Notes: generated from the letters alone by a model not told the origin. 64,000 nucleotides of DNA from Corbicula japonica (GCA_038501625.1 JAZAYU010000178.1:434001-498000), one strand, 5' to 3'. Positions 1 through 13,195 are shown, counted from the first letter of the stretch. Made by a program: numbers and translations.

Positions 1-33
1 CGTTGGGGGCAAGTGTGAGGTTGGTGCACCCTA

Positions 34-243
34 GAACCTGGTTTAAACCCCCAGTGGCAATTTGTTTTGCCACTGACCGTTCCAAGGAGGTATCCCCAAA
101 AGTTCTCTTCTTCGTTATTTGTTTGTGGCTTCCTATTTGAATTGACATACTTATATAAAAATGCGCTCTCTTTTTCTTCCTCTCTTCTTTCTCGCTGCGT
201 GGAGAGGCTGTGTGTTTTTAGTGTGGCGATTCCTGATATGCAT
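34..243 (+). repeat. SINE-like dispersed repeat, copy 1
   Basis: About 210 bp that recur at 60082-60301 (+), at 32551-32727 (- strand, clear) and at 40545-40715 (+, degraded). Shared landmarks are GAACCTGGTTTAAACCC near the start, a block reading GACCGTTCCAAGG, a TTGTTTGTGGC block, a CT-rich stretch, and a TGATATGCATA end. The GGTTTAAACCC element faintly resembles a pol III B box, but a tRNA origin is inference. Immediately followed by the MITE at 245-422. Confidence 0.6.
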
Positions 244-244
244 A

Positions 245-422
245 CAGTCCAACCTGTCTTTAGCAGCCACCCAAGGGAGTGACAAAAAATGGCTGCTGAA
301 GACAGGTGGCTGTTAAAGACAGTAAAAAATTGGAACAAAATGTCAGTTTAGGTCATATTCAAACTGGCTGTTTAAGACAGGTGGTTGCTATTCGCATGTG
401 GCTGCTAAGCCAGGTTTCACTG
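245..422. mobile_element. 178-bp TA-flanked MITE (Tc1/mariner-like)
   Basis: The ends are inverted: CAGTCCAACCTGTCTTTAGC on the left and, read from the right, CAGTGAAACCTGGCTTAGC. The left end is preceded by TA (243-244) and the right end followed by TA (423-424). TA duplication with CAGT...AACCTG ends fits a non-autonomous Tc1/mariner MITE. The interior repeats a GGCTGTTAAAGACAGGTGG-like motif several times. It has no coding capacity. Confidence 0.6.
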
Positions 423-464
423 TATATTGCTTTTTTTAGATTATGAAAAACAACACCAAAATCA

Positions 465-985
465 TCTTACTGCCGCAGTTACAGTAGTGACAGCAGTAAG
501 ATCGTCTTAACTGCAGCAGTTACAGCAGTGACAGCAGTAAGATCGTTTTTACTGTGGCAGTAAGGGCAGTGACAGCAGTAAGGCCGTTTTGACTGCGGCA
601 GTAACAGCAGTTACAGCAGTGACAGCAGTACGATGTTCTTAGATTATAAAAAAACAGGATCAAAATCATCTTACTGCCTCACTTACAGCAGTGACAGCAG
701 TAAGTTTGTTTTTACCACAGCAGTAACAGCAGTTACAGCAGTAAGATAGTTTTTCTGCGGCAGTCACAGCAGTGACAGCAGTAAAATCGTTTTTACTGCA
801 GCAGTAACAGCAGTGACAGCATTAAGATCATCTTACTGCCAGTAAGATATTCTAAATCAACAAAAATCCTCTTTCTGCCGCAGTAACAGCAGTAACGCCA
901 TCTTACTGCTGCGGTCACAGAAGTTACAGCACTAAGATCATCTTACTGCCACAGTAACAACAGTGACAGCAGTTAAATCATCTTG
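465..985 (-). repeat. Small ACTGC/GCAGT satellite block, inverted relative to the main array
   Basis: Irregular repeats of GCAGTAACAGCAGTTACAGC and GTGACAGCAGTAAGATCG separated by T-rich spacers. This is the reverse complement of the satellite at 18489-25910. The spacer TTAGATTATAAAA...CAAAATCATC also matches, inverted, the spacers near 18660-18710 of the main array. Units here are short and uneven, without the ~336-bp higher-order period, so it looks like an early-stage or decayed outpost of the same satellite. Confidence 0.8.
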
Positions 986-1084
986 TTTGTAATAAACTTT
1001 AATAACTGATCCGGAACTTCTAGAATTTTATGTGCTGTTGAATATGATTTCTACATTTACTTACAATTAATTGTATAGTAACTG

Positions 1085-2215
1085 AATCATACTTTTATTC
1101 CGAATGCTGTTTACTGTCTTTTTTAACCATTTTGAGCGAATATGGTACAATTGTTAAAGTAGAACAGTTTTTACTGAAAAAATGCTTGGTTAACTTTAAG
1201 TGACCAGAAATTTTCCGGGCTAAATTTTTTGGACTCGGAAAGTAATGTGCAGGTGATAGGCGGAAGTGATCCGGAATACACCAATACACCACACTACCTT
1301 ATTTTTTGAATTTTCAATGAATGAAACGCAGTTGCCATATTTACGCACGCGCAGTCTTTAGTAAATATTATTTACTTCTATTCCGAATAAAAGTGACTTT
1401 TTTTACTATTTTGAGAATTACGGTACAGTTGCTAAAATAGCATCAGTTTTACCGTGCAAACTAATATTTAACTGTTTATGACAAGACATTTTTTGAACTA
1501 ATTTTTTGGACTCAGAAAGTAAGTTTCTGGAATAAACCAAGTATGTGTGATATGGAACTTTTAATTTAGGTAACTTTTATTGAATTAAACGTATTTTATC
1601 CATTTAATCACATGTTATCGATTAGTAAATAAGTTGTACCTTTATTCCGAATGCACGTGACTATTTTTGGAGGACGATGGTAAAATTACTAAAGAAGGAC
1701 CAAGTTAACCTTGAATATTTTTTTTATCGTTTAGTGACCGGAAAATATTCGGGATTTTTTTTCTCAGACGATAGCTGTCAGTGATCCGGAATAAACCATA
1801 TTGGGGTGACACGGAACTGCCCAATTTTTGTAATTGTGATTGAATTAAACGATTTTTAATTATATGATTTATTCATTTACTCGTGTTTTTTGTACCGGGT
1901 GGGGTAAACCAAGTTTAAAAACATGTAACGCAATGGAAACGCACGAATCTTAATACCTGAATGAATATATTTTCGCAAGCTCTATTTTAAATGTCAGGCA
2001 GTAGTGGAAATTCTTTGAAGGAATATGGTACAGTTGAAAAAGTAGGACCGATTTTAAGGTTAACTTTTAGTGACAGAAAATTATTATGACTATTTTTGGA
2101 CTTAAAGTAATGTTCTGGCGATAGCCGAAAGTAATCCGGAATAAACCATGACGGGGTTGATAATCTGGAATTGCCAATCAGGTATTGGAACAAGTAATTA
2201 TCTTTATTTTTCTCC
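1085..2215. repeat. Degenerate tandem repeat, about 4 units of ~300 bp
   Basis: Four diverged units begin near 1090, 1380, 1640 and 1990. Each opens near TTATTCCGAAT (less clear in the last), continues with a 'GGTACAgTTG..AAA.TAG' block and a TTTTTGGACT...AAAGTAA block, and closes with GATCCGGAATAAACCA or a variant. The short minus-strand frames at 1095-1292 and 1987-2193 come from this repeat and are not genes. Confidence 0.6.
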
Positions 2216-3210
2216 GAATATTAGTGATCTTCATCGATTGGTTACTTTGTAAAATGTCTTTTTTTGTACATTAGTTCATGTATAAATTTTTATAATCATG
2301 TTTGTGAAAGGTCTAGGTTGGATTAACGTTACACTAAATCGAGGGGTTCAGGTACTTAGACTCGGCACATTATAGTCTTTGCAAACCATGCCACTCTATA
2401 GAAACAAGTGATGAAGTAAACTGACTGAACATTAAGTCATTTATAAGAGTGCATGCGTTTACGTCCAGGGAATTGTACGAATACGTGTTATCGATAAGAT
2501 CACATTTTTATTTAATTTTTAGAACGAAGCATATTATTTCAACATTTACTTTTACAGATAACGCATTGTATCCTCAGAGACTAGATTCTGGAATATTGCA
2601 TTTGTCACAGCACTAGATAAGCTAGTTTACTTATTATTCCAAAGGGCGTAGCCAGACTGAGTACGCAGACTTTCAGGGCGTACGCATATTGTTTCACTTT
2701 AATCTGGGGATGGTTGTGCGGGTTGGCGAGGGATTTTGTTAAGAAATATTATTAACCGTGGCAGGGTGTATCTGATGTTAACGTTATATCGTTTAAGTAA
2801 ATGATATCATTTTAATAACGATTTAAATAACGAAAGAGCACCTGAGCCTTTAGTGGTGGGAAATTGTGAAAATTAGGCTGTTCATTAAATGTAAATGCTT
2901 CCTAAATGTAAAATATTCTACGTTAATTATTCTGAACTGAGATTATGTGTTAATTAACAATGCAACTTTATACTTTTTAATCTTGCAAAACTATGAAACA
3001 AGTTTCATGCCATTGCACAGTTTTTGGCACATTTTGTGTCTAAAAAGACCGACGGGCAGCCGGATATACGGTAGAAATTTACTATGAAAACAGCGAAGAA
3101 AACCAAGTTAAGCCGTTTGAACGGTAGTTCGTGGTTCTCGCTTTCTCAATCGATTCTTTAATTCATAAAGGAAATCAGTGTGGGAATACCCCTTTTCAAT
3201 CCTTTAATAT
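2216..3210. other. No recognisable feature
   Basis: AT-rich sequence with no long reading frame on either strand and no repeat shared with the rest of the window that I could see. It ends at the first copy of the ~3.2-kb duplicated sequence. Confidence 0.5.
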
Positions 3211-3492
3211 CATTGGATTATTGTCGGTCATCCTGACCGACATATTATAATCGACCAAACTTGAGATCTTTAGCCTGAACACCGGTTAACAGTATCTCAC
3301 GGTCCAGAACTGATAATTTAGACTATGCCACCTGTTTCTAAGACGCATGCAATAGGAAAGTGTAGAGGCTGATGTTTGATTGCTTGATATATAGAGAAGA
3401 CGTTTACCGGAAAAGACATTTATGAAGATAATCATGTTTCTTGTATACTCAATTTATTGTCGGTCATCCTGATGACCGACATATTATAATGA

Positions 3493-6462
3493 AGGCTAAT
3501 TACTTGTAAATAGTCCAGCGGATGTTCCTACTCGGGCTAGTCAGACAATGGCTGACACTAAATAGTCCCAATTTTTTTGCCTTTTGGGGGCATTAAATGG
3601 CTAGTATGGCCTGAAAGGAACATGTTAAGTAAATGAGATGCTTTTACTGACACACTGATAGCAAATTTATGTTTGGAAATGCAGTATATGAAAAAAGGCC
3701 CTGGTTTTAGGACGGCATATGTAAAACAGTTTTGAAGTTCACACAGAAGTGAAAAAAACAGACCACCGGTTTCAAGGTGTCAAATCTCTGTTAATTGATA
3801 CATGACCCCTACTTGTCTTGCTGGAAATGGACAGTAGAAACAATTAGCTTTAAAAGCATGTAAGTTAGCCCTTATTAAAATGGTACCAGCTATGATTGCC
3901 AGCCTTTTGAAACATGTCATGTTTACTATAGTTTATATAGGGAAGTCTATTTACAGGTCTTACACCTATAAGAAGTACAAGTGGAGGGCAGCATTTGAAT
4001 ATTTATATTGTCTGCAATGTTATTTTCCACCAAAATTGTGTGCTGACCAATTTTAAGCAAATTTGAAAGTCAAAAATCAGTATAACTGTGTTACAGGAGG
4101 CAAACTTAGGTTTTAATTAGGTTTGGGGTCATTTTTAACTGTTTTTGCCTTAAAAATGCCACAATTGATACCCTGTGTGGCCCATTTTGCATGTGTCAGC
4201 TCAAAAAGTGAGTTGCTTTTATTAGTTGAGATGTTTTACTATTATTCATAACCATATTTTTGAGAAATTTGATGTTTTTCAATTTTTATTAGCAAGAAAT
4301 GAATTCTTAGGTTTAGCCGCTTGGCCGCAAATGCGTACCAGAATAGGTGGTGTTGGAAAATTCCTCATATTGAGTTCATTTTTGCTAACTGAAAGCTGAA
4401 TCTTGGTAGATATATTGCAAACATCATATTATTGAATAAAAACAGAAAATATAAGATATTGAAAAACACAAGTTTTCTTATAGGCTAATTACTTGTAAAT
4501 AGTCCAGCGGATGTTCCTACTCGGGCTAGTCAGACAATGGCTGACACTAAATAGTCCCAATTTTTTTGCCTTTTGGGGGCATTAAATGGCTAGTATGGCC
4601 TGAAAGGAACATGTTAAGTAAATGAGATGCTTTTACTGACACACTGATAGCAAATTTATGTTTGGAAATGCAGTATATGAAAAAAGGCCCTGGTTTTAGG
4701 ACGGCATATGTAAAACAGTTTTGAAGTTCACACAGAAGTGAAAAAAACAGACCACCGGTTTCAAGGTGTCAAATCTCTGTTAATTGATACATGACCCCTA
4801 CTTGTCTTACTGGAAATGGACAGTAGAAACAATTAGCTTTAAAAGCATGTAAGTTAGCCCTTATTAAAATGGTACCAGCTATGATTGCCAGCCTTTTGAA
4901 ACATGTCATGTTTACTATAGTTTATATAGGGAAGTCTATTTACAGGTCTTACACCTATAAGAAGTACAAGTGGAGGGCAGCATTTGAATATTTATATTGT
5001 CTGCAATGAATAAATTATTTTCCACCAAAATTGTGTGCTGACCAATTTTAAGCAAATTTGAAAGTCAAAAATCAGTATAACTGTGTTACAGGAGGCAAAC
5101 TTAGGTTTTAATTAGGTTTGGGGTCATTTTTAACTGTTTTTGCCTTAAAAATGCCACAATTGATACCCTGTGTGGCCCATTTTGCATGTGTCAGCTCAAA
5201 AAGTGAGTTGCTTTTATTAGTTGAGATGTTTTACTATTATTCATAACCATATTTTTGAGAAATTTGATGTTTTTCAATTTTTATTAGCAAGAAATGAATT
5301 CTTAGGTTTAGCCGCTTGGCCGCAAATGCGTACCAGAATAGGTGGTGTTGGAAAATTCCTCATATTGAGTTCATTTTTGCTAACTGAAAGCTGAAACTTG
5401 GTAGATATATTGCAAACATCATATTATTGAATAAAAACAGAAAATATAAGATATTGAAAAACACAAGTTTTCTTATAAGAAGTACAAGTGGAGGGCAGCA
5501 TTTGAATATTTATATTGTCTGCAATGTTATTTTCCACCAAAATTGTGTGCTGACCAATTTTAAGCAAATTTGAAAGTCAAAAATCAGTATTACTGTGTTA
5601 CAGGAGGCAAACTTAGGTTTTAATTAGGTTTGGGGTCATTTTTAAGTGTTTTTGCCTTAAAAATGCCACAATTGATACCCTGTGTGGCCCATTTTGCATG
5701 TGTCAGCTCAAAAAGTGAGTTGCTTTTATTAGTTGAGATGTTTTACTATTATTCATAACCATATTTTTGAGAAATTTGATGTTTTTCAATTTTTATTAGC
5801 AAGAAATGAATTCTTAGGTTTAGCCGCTTGGCCGCAAATGCGTACCAGAATAGGTGGTGTTGGAAAATTCCTCATATTGAGTTCATTTTTGCTAACTGAA
5901 AGCTGAAACTTGGTAGATATATTGCAAACATCATATTATTGAATAAAAACAGAAAATATAAGATATTGAAAAACACAAGTTTTCTTATAGGCTAATTACT
6001 TGTAAATAGTCCAGCGGATGTTCCTACTCGGGCTAGTCAGACAATGGCAGACACTAAATAGTCCCAATTTTTTTGCCTTTTGGGGGCATTAAATGGCTAG
6101 TATGGCCTGAAAGGAACATGTTAAGTAAATGAGATGCTTTTACTGACACACTGATAGCAAATTTATGTTTGGAAATGCAGTATATGAAAAAAGGCCCTGG
6201 TTTTAGGACGGCATATGTAAAACAGTTTTGAAGTTCACACAGAAGTGAAAAAAACAGACCACCGGTTTCAAGGTGTCAAATCTCTGTTAATTGATACATG
6301 ACCCCTACTTGTCTTGCTGGAAATGGACAGTAGAAACAATTAGCTTTAAAAGCATGTAAGTTAGCCCTTATTAAAATGGTACCAGCTATGATTGCCAGCC
6401 TTTTGAAACATGTCATGTTTACTATAGTTTATATAGGGAAGTCTATTTACAGGTCTTACACC
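3493..6462. mobile_element. Mosaic tandem insertion of blocks P-Q-P-Q-Q-P
   Basis: Two blocks alternate. P is 474 bp and begins AGGCTAATTACTTG and ends GGTCTTACACC: 3493-3966, 4482-4955, 5989-6462. Q is 512-521 bp and begins at TATAAGAAGTAC and ends TTTTCTTAT: 3967-4481, 4956-5476, 5477-5988. Copies are almost identical; the middle Q has a 6-bp insertion. ATGA flanks both ends (3489-3492 and 6463-6466), and joining the flanks restores the sequence seen in copy 2 near 15346, so this is one insertion event. Both blocks have weak inverted ends: P shares GTAAATAG near each terminus, Q shares TATAAGAA. There is no long ORF, so it is non-autonomous. Confidence 0.75.
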
Positions 6463-8330
6463 ATGAACCAAACTTGAACTTTGAAGGGTAACACCGGTTA
6501 ACAGCGGCACCGGACGTGTTCACTTTAGACAAAGCTCTAGAGCTTGAGAATGCTATCCCGTTCCCCATATTTACAAGAAAATTCTTCTGTATGTTGATGA
6601 AACAATATTTGGACGTTGTAGTAACATCAAATCAGAAATTGAGCTGATCTATAACGACATGTTAAATTATATAAACATACCTGTGTTGTATTTTCTACAG
6701 GGTGTAGAAATAATGTTATGCGTCTTTTTTTAGAAAATCACGTGATGCAAACCTACATATCAAAATATTATTTGCATATAAGTTGAACTGATACTTTTTT
6801 TAATCAAACAACTGTTCAGAATGATTTCATAAATGAAATAGATTCGATCCGTTATAATGATTTTGTTGGTCAAAAGCAAACAACGTTTATGTTTTGTTAG
6901 AGACTAATAAATATCCGACCTTGGTGGGAAAAGCTCTCTGTAAACAAAAGTTTACAAAAAGCTAGTCGGACATTAGCATACACTTTTAACCAAAAATGTA
7001 ATTCAAAACCTAGAGTTTATGTTCAACAACAAAATTTTGTCACTGTCCTAGGTTGAGCAGCCTGACAGGGATTCAAATTATTATATTTGCTATTATGATC
7101 TTCAACGATGTCGTTAGAATGCTGATCTTCAACATGTAATATTGCTGGTTCTCGCACATTTTCCTGTTTTTGTTTGTTTGTTTTAATGATGTCAATTTCA
7201 GTGTATGCCATGTTAGATGAAATAATGCGGGTTTCAAAACAAAAATTATGTCCATGCGTTGACTTTGAAAATTGATGAAAACATTTACCAATGTGTTAAC
7301 ATTAAAAATTTTCCTTCTTGTGGTATAAATCACCAAACATACGGTCGTGAAAAAGTAGAAGCTTATAGCAAAAGAGGAGATGTTTTAAACAAGCATTTAG
7401 GAGGAAACTAATGCTCAGAACTTTGCTTAATTGTCAACATATTGTCTTTTAAAGAGAGATTTTGCTTTTGTGCGCTTTCAAGTGCAAATGTTGAAAATGT
7501 TTACAGAAGCTAACGGAAGTTTAGCGAATGTGAGGTGACCATTGTTTAAAGAAGAAACAAGAGGTCAGCGATTTTGCAATTTGTTTGCGATTTCCAGTGC
7601 AATTTCGGTGAAGGTTCTCAGAAGTTACGGGAGGTTTAGCGAATGAGACATGATCATTGTTTAAATTAAACATAGGAGAGCAGCATGGGAAAAATATTTT
7701 TTTAATCTAATATCATAAGCGTAGTCAATGAGGCGGCGGTACGCTAAAAGACAGTCAAAATTACTATCAATTAGCTGCAGACGACAATGATAAACGACTA
7801 GGATGGCCACAGGAGGTCAATTGCACTTTCTGATTACACGTTCATCGTGGAAGCATCAATAATGATTTTGTTTATTGAACTTGTCTAATATCAATTTATA
7901 GGATAAATGGCGACATGTTACCTCAGTTACAAGTACTTTGTCAGTCAAGTATGTTGAAAAATCATTTCAATCCATAATTACAAATGTAGTTGTTATCAGC
8001 TAATCAACCTCATAATTTTGCATTTCACGAGCGCAATATATGAATGTTAAAACCCAAGCTGCGAGAGTTTAAAGTTAGTTGGTTTGATGACTACCCATTT
8101 CTTCATTAGTTAATTATGAACATTACAGTTTATCTTTTTTTCTCAATTTCTCATTCAGAGGGACTTTTATATATTATGCTCTTTCTCAAAGATTTGCATA
8201 AAAGTGCCTAGTTTTGAGCTTGTTGCGCACACTGCCATGTTTTTAGATCTATCTATTGCCCTATCCGTTTGATATCCAAGTTGGAGCACTAATTACGATG
8301 CGGTATTTTATGTTTTTCAAATGCTTTAAA

Positions 8331-8420
8331 GTCTTTAACAGGCTCAATGAAATGGGGCCTGCAATATTTTCACATTTTTCGTCTTCGGTGGTTTTCAAAG
8401 TGACCTTTTCATCTACTTTA
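8331..8420 (+). repeat. Dispersed repeat with GGCTC...GAGCC-type core, copy in duplicated unit 1
   Basis: Matches the family best seen at 54440-54670 and 55774-56080: a 'GGCTCAAT.AAA..G.GCCTGC' core followed by ATATTTTCA and a 'GGTGG.TTTCAAAGT' tail. The hairpin arm is partly decayed here. The counterpart in copy 2 is at 17277-17370. Confidence 0.5.
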
Positions 8421-9484
8421 AGAAAAAAATTAAACGATTGTTTAAAATAGAAACTTGGTAACCATTCTATATGTGCATCTGTATTTTTATCATTTAAACT
8501 TTAACTATTAAATATGTTACAAAACTTCTGCCGCCATAACTTTCAAAACTTGCCCTTGAATAAATGCATTATTATTGAAATACGATTTGATTTATTTTGA
8601 TTCATTTATTCCCTCCCAAAACCGCATCTATCCATGCGTTCTCTTCTAGGGATCTACACTAGTCAAAAGTTTTAAGTGCACACTTGATAAATGTTGAATT
8701 TTCAAATTATTTGATTAAATCTTTCAAACTAGTGTAAATTACAATGAAGAAGAATCAAAATTCTATTAAAGCACACTAAAACATTTAAGTCTGCTTAACC
8801 AGATTTAAAAATAATAACATTTTATATCACTTCTACTCAAAAAGAAATTCTCAAGTTAATTATCATTGCATCGGCTATCATTTGTTATCGTTTTCTCATC
8901 TCTGTATAATTTAAATTTCATGAACATTTAAAGGAAATACTGTAGTTTGCCATTGCATTGCACTGAAATAGCTTCCTGTAGCTTTGTAATGGTCTGCTGG
9001 GCACGATGAGCCAACACTCTCTTCTCTATGTTATCCATAACGTATCTACATATCTACAGGATTTCAAGGAAAAAAGTCACAATGTTTTGTGCCAAAAGTT
9101 TTTGCATTGTCTTGCAGTTCTCTATGATAGATGTGTAACAGCCTTTCCGAACGAAAAAAAAAATGTGTTCATTTCGATAAAATTGACCAGATTTCGGACA
9201 CGCTTTTTGACCAAATAAACGTCATTTTCGAATTATTCGATTTTAAAGTTTATTGAATTTCTATAAATTTTAGTTAAGGTAGTTCGCGCCCATGGCCGAA
9301 AAACGACGTCAAAAAATGAAATTTAAAATAGACACTTGAAACTTTGCATGAAGTCGTAAAAATCATTTTCCCGTTGCCTGGTTACCATATTTTAAGAATG
9401 ACGTCGCGCGCTTTCGAATCAGACGCGCCACCTGGCGGTAGCTGTCTTTAAACGCAAGCGTTTCACTCTAACGTGAATAACTTT

Positions 9485-9890
9485 GCAAACACTGGCGTTA
9501 AATCTTTTGCAAAAAGTGTTTCCGATACAGAAACAATTTGCCTATGTTTTCGTGTATCAAATTCAAATAAAGGTTTATATCACGGACATTTCAAACGACG
9601 TCAAACATTGAAAAGTTGACATTTTACGCTAAAAGACTGCAGCGCGATCTAAACGTAAGCTAATTTTTCTCGAAAACAGTGTGGTAGAAGTTTTTCATTC
9701 TTTCACAAAATTTTGTTGGACGAATATGAAATCGAATTAAAAAATAAAAACGATAGGTCATCGGTCTAGATTTTCTATATTTTTTCTTTAAAAAACGCAG
9801 CACGTCGTTAGAAATAACGTTTTTTTTTCCGCGACGTTCAGAAATTCCAACTAAATGTTGTTTCGTGTATGCATATTGAGTCAGTCGTCC
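9485..9890 (+). repeat. Internal inverted repeat, left arm
   Basis: Pairs with 12800-13195. Shared landmarks are TTAAATCTTTTGCAAAA, CTAAACGTAAGCTAA, TTTTTCATTCTTTCACAAAA, AAAAACGATAGGTCATCGGT, and CCGCGACGTTCAGAAATTCC. The arms are roughly 80 percent identical by eye and lie about 2.9 kb apart. Confidence 0.75.
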
Positions 9891-12799
9891 ACGGCATATT
9901 TACGCCTCAAAATAATTTTAGGTTCACTAAAAACTGATGTTTTTTTTATAATCACGTTGTGGTTCATTTTGAAATATTTCTATAAAACTTTGTTTCATTA
10001 ACGAGCAACATAGCGTATTAAAAATACGATTCTATTTAATTTAGATCTGAACGTATTTTCCAAACACTTTCCTAAAGACAATCAATTCTGATTTAGGCCT
10101 ACATTAACTTAAAGAGTATTTATGAATTTTAAATTTAAAATTTCAAATTTAAGCGCTCACAAAAAACTATCGCTCAGACCATGTTAAATCAATAACACAA
10201 CTTAATTCTCTATTCTGTCTAAATAAGAAGATGGGGACCCGCAGAAGCACAGAATCTATTTATTTACATTAGAAAGGCATGCCTGTAGCGAGCGGACATG
10301 ATACTATTTATCTGTACACTGACTAATCTACTGTCCTTTATAATGTTCTTCATACAGTATTGTTGAAAAAAAGACATGATGAAAAGCCGCAGCATGTTCA
10401 AATGCTTCCACACGGAAAAGTTTCATAAAAATTAAGTTTCATTAAACTTCATTAGCAGGCTTGACCACAGGCTATAAAACATATAGATAATTTATTAATA
10501 TTTCGTGAATTAGGGACTAATCTTCGTGCCACCTTTGTAACATCAAAACGCTAGCAGAGTGGTTCATTAAATCGTCCATCCATCAAATGATTTTTTATTA
10601 TTTTATTGTACGTTTTTGAGGGGGGTGGGGCCTATGAAGCGATTATCAAAGATATGTACCTCTTTGTCCTCCGCGGAATCCGCCATTATATTGGTATGAA
10701 GGGTGAGTAGCGTCACGGGTTGATTTGATTGCATGCAAATTTTGAAGAAAAACTTGTCGCATTCACTTTTCAGTATGCACTGTATAATGACATTTTAATT
10801 ATGTTGCAAAACTCATTTTAGTTCGAACCTTATTTATTACGAAGGCAAAACATCTAAATGCTCCACAACTTTAAATTTCTGATTATGACTGGCAGTTTCG
10901 TCACATCAAATAGTACGAAATGAGAAATCAATTTTTGTCACCCGTTTACGCGACCAGAAAATTGGAAGTCACGAGGACACAAGATATTGCTTTCAGTATC
11001 AAATTATTCATGTGGGCGTTTAAAAAGATGTTTTGTTTATTTTTCACGAATTTATGTTAATAGAAGTTAATGGAATATTTAGATCTCGATATTTCTCTTG
11101 ACTGATCTAACGTGTCTTACCATATGCAAAATAAAAGTAAATTAGTAATATTAATTTGTGCAAAGTTTCATTGAACGGTATTTTACCGTTTTTGAGATTT
11201 TGACATGTTTCTTTTTTATCAATAAACATGCAAGGAGCATTGTAGCGGAACCTTAAGGCTTGTTTATCGATTTGTGTACATTTCAGTGTTTATTTTAAAA
11301 AAGAAAACTCAGCTTTAGATGCTCGTTATAATCATATATTAAGTGCTCTGGCGTCAGACAAAAGAATAGTTCGAAGTTGCGCTTTTTCTCCCATAAAACG
11401 GCGAACCTATTCTTTCAATTGTACTGACTGTTGAACGTATTTATTTGCAAGTTATGAATGCCACAATGTTAAAGTTACGTAAATGTTTCAATACTTATTA
11501 AGCATTGTAAATATTTTAGTTTAATTAATGCAAAATTATATTTAATATTAACGGATTTTTATTTAAGCAGAAAAATAATTAGAATGTTTTATGGTAGTTA
11601 AATGAATCTTTAAAAGACAATTCATCTTATGAAAGTAGCGATTTGTTGTTCTTTCAGTTGACATGTAGGAACCGCGGCAAAACACCGAATGAAAAGGGGC
11701 TTCTGTTTAGCATCAAGATTTATATAAATCGGCAATCATTTTTAATATAGAATTAAGTTCCTGAATTTCGTTTAGATAAGCATTCAAGCAGTGCATCTTA
11801 ATTTCAAGATCACATGACTTGTTCCCAGGGACTCTCTAAGTTTTGGCTCAAGTTGCCCTTTTGTTAGCAGCAGTGCGCGCTTGATTCGCAATAGTCGGAC
11901 GCTTCTCTTTCCGCCCACCCAAATTTGTGTATCATCTGATATTATTTGATATGATTTTGTGGAGATGTGTGAAGTTAGCGGCCTAGCGGCTGGGTATAAT
12001 TCTCTATCCGCTCATTAATATTTTGTAGGATAATGTAATTCTCTTAAATGCACTTTTGAATTTAGATACATGACTGTTTTGTATTCGTCTTTACCGTGGT
12101 ATCATTTCGCGGGGACAAAGACTCGCGCTAAAGTTGCAAAGAATATATCGGGCATAAATTCGCGCAGTGGTATATTGCTTTTCAGATATATATTATATAT
12201 ATTTTTGCTCGGGTTTAAATTCGCGCATTTACGCTAGCTCGAAATACGCTTATTTTAACCTGTGTGGAATATAATGATGCCACATTTATCAGCGTGCTTG
12301 TTTTAATAATTTTAAGTATTGGAACATAGTTCTGAATAAAGCTCCTAATGTCGACTGGAAGAACCAAAAACCGTTAAAGGCAAATGAATTTTACCGGAAT
12401 TCGCATCAAACAAAAATCAAATTTAACAAGTTAAGGAGTATTTAAACATTTAAATTAAAAATTAAAAATCTGGAATTCATAAATTATCATAACGTTCAAC
12501 AATAATTTTGATTAAACCACCGTCAGATTAATAGTTTTATTTAAATTGTAATCGCGTAAATTTAAAATCCATAAATACACTTCAAAAAGGACCATCGTAA
12601 TTGAATGATTTTATAGAAAAGTGCGGACTAAAATATGTTTAGATCTAATATGATTGTCAATTTTATAAGCTTTATGACTTTCTTATAAAACATGTTTTAA
12701 GAAACATTAAAAAGATTATCAATACGTTTTTTTTAAAATAAACAACAGTTTTTAATGGACATCAAATGATTTTGAGGAGTATACATGACTAACTCAATA

Positions 12800-13195
12800 A
12801 TTTTACATGAAACAACATTAAGTTGGAATTTCTGAACGTCGCGGAAAAAAACGTTATTTTTAGCGACGTAATGTGTATTTTCAACGAAAAATTACACAAA
12901 ATCTAGACCGATGACCTATCGTTTTTATTTTTTAATTCGATTTCATATACGTCCAACAGAATTTTGTGAAAGAATGAAAAACTTCTAACACACCGTTTTC
13001 GAGAAAATTTAGCTTACGTTTAGATCGCACTCAAACCTTATAGCGTAAAATGTCGACTTTTTAATGTTTGACGTCGTTTTAAATGTCATAGAAATAAGCC
13101 TTTATTTAAATATTATATACGAAAACGTAGGTAAATAAGTTCTCTATCGGAAACACATTTTGCAAAAGATTTAATGCCATTGTTCGAAAACCGTC
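12800..13195 (-). repeat. Internal inverted repeat, right arm
   Basis: Reverse-complement partner of 9485-9890. The two arms sit at unequal distances from the element's ends (about 830 bp left, 370 bp right), so they may be the ends of an older foldback element nested inside the TA-flanked one. Confidence 0.7.

Noticed and set aside
12098..12250. Second TTTCGCG MITE inside the 4.9-kb element
   Set aside because: Shares motifs with 18300-18488, but I could not define matching inverted ends or a target duplication.
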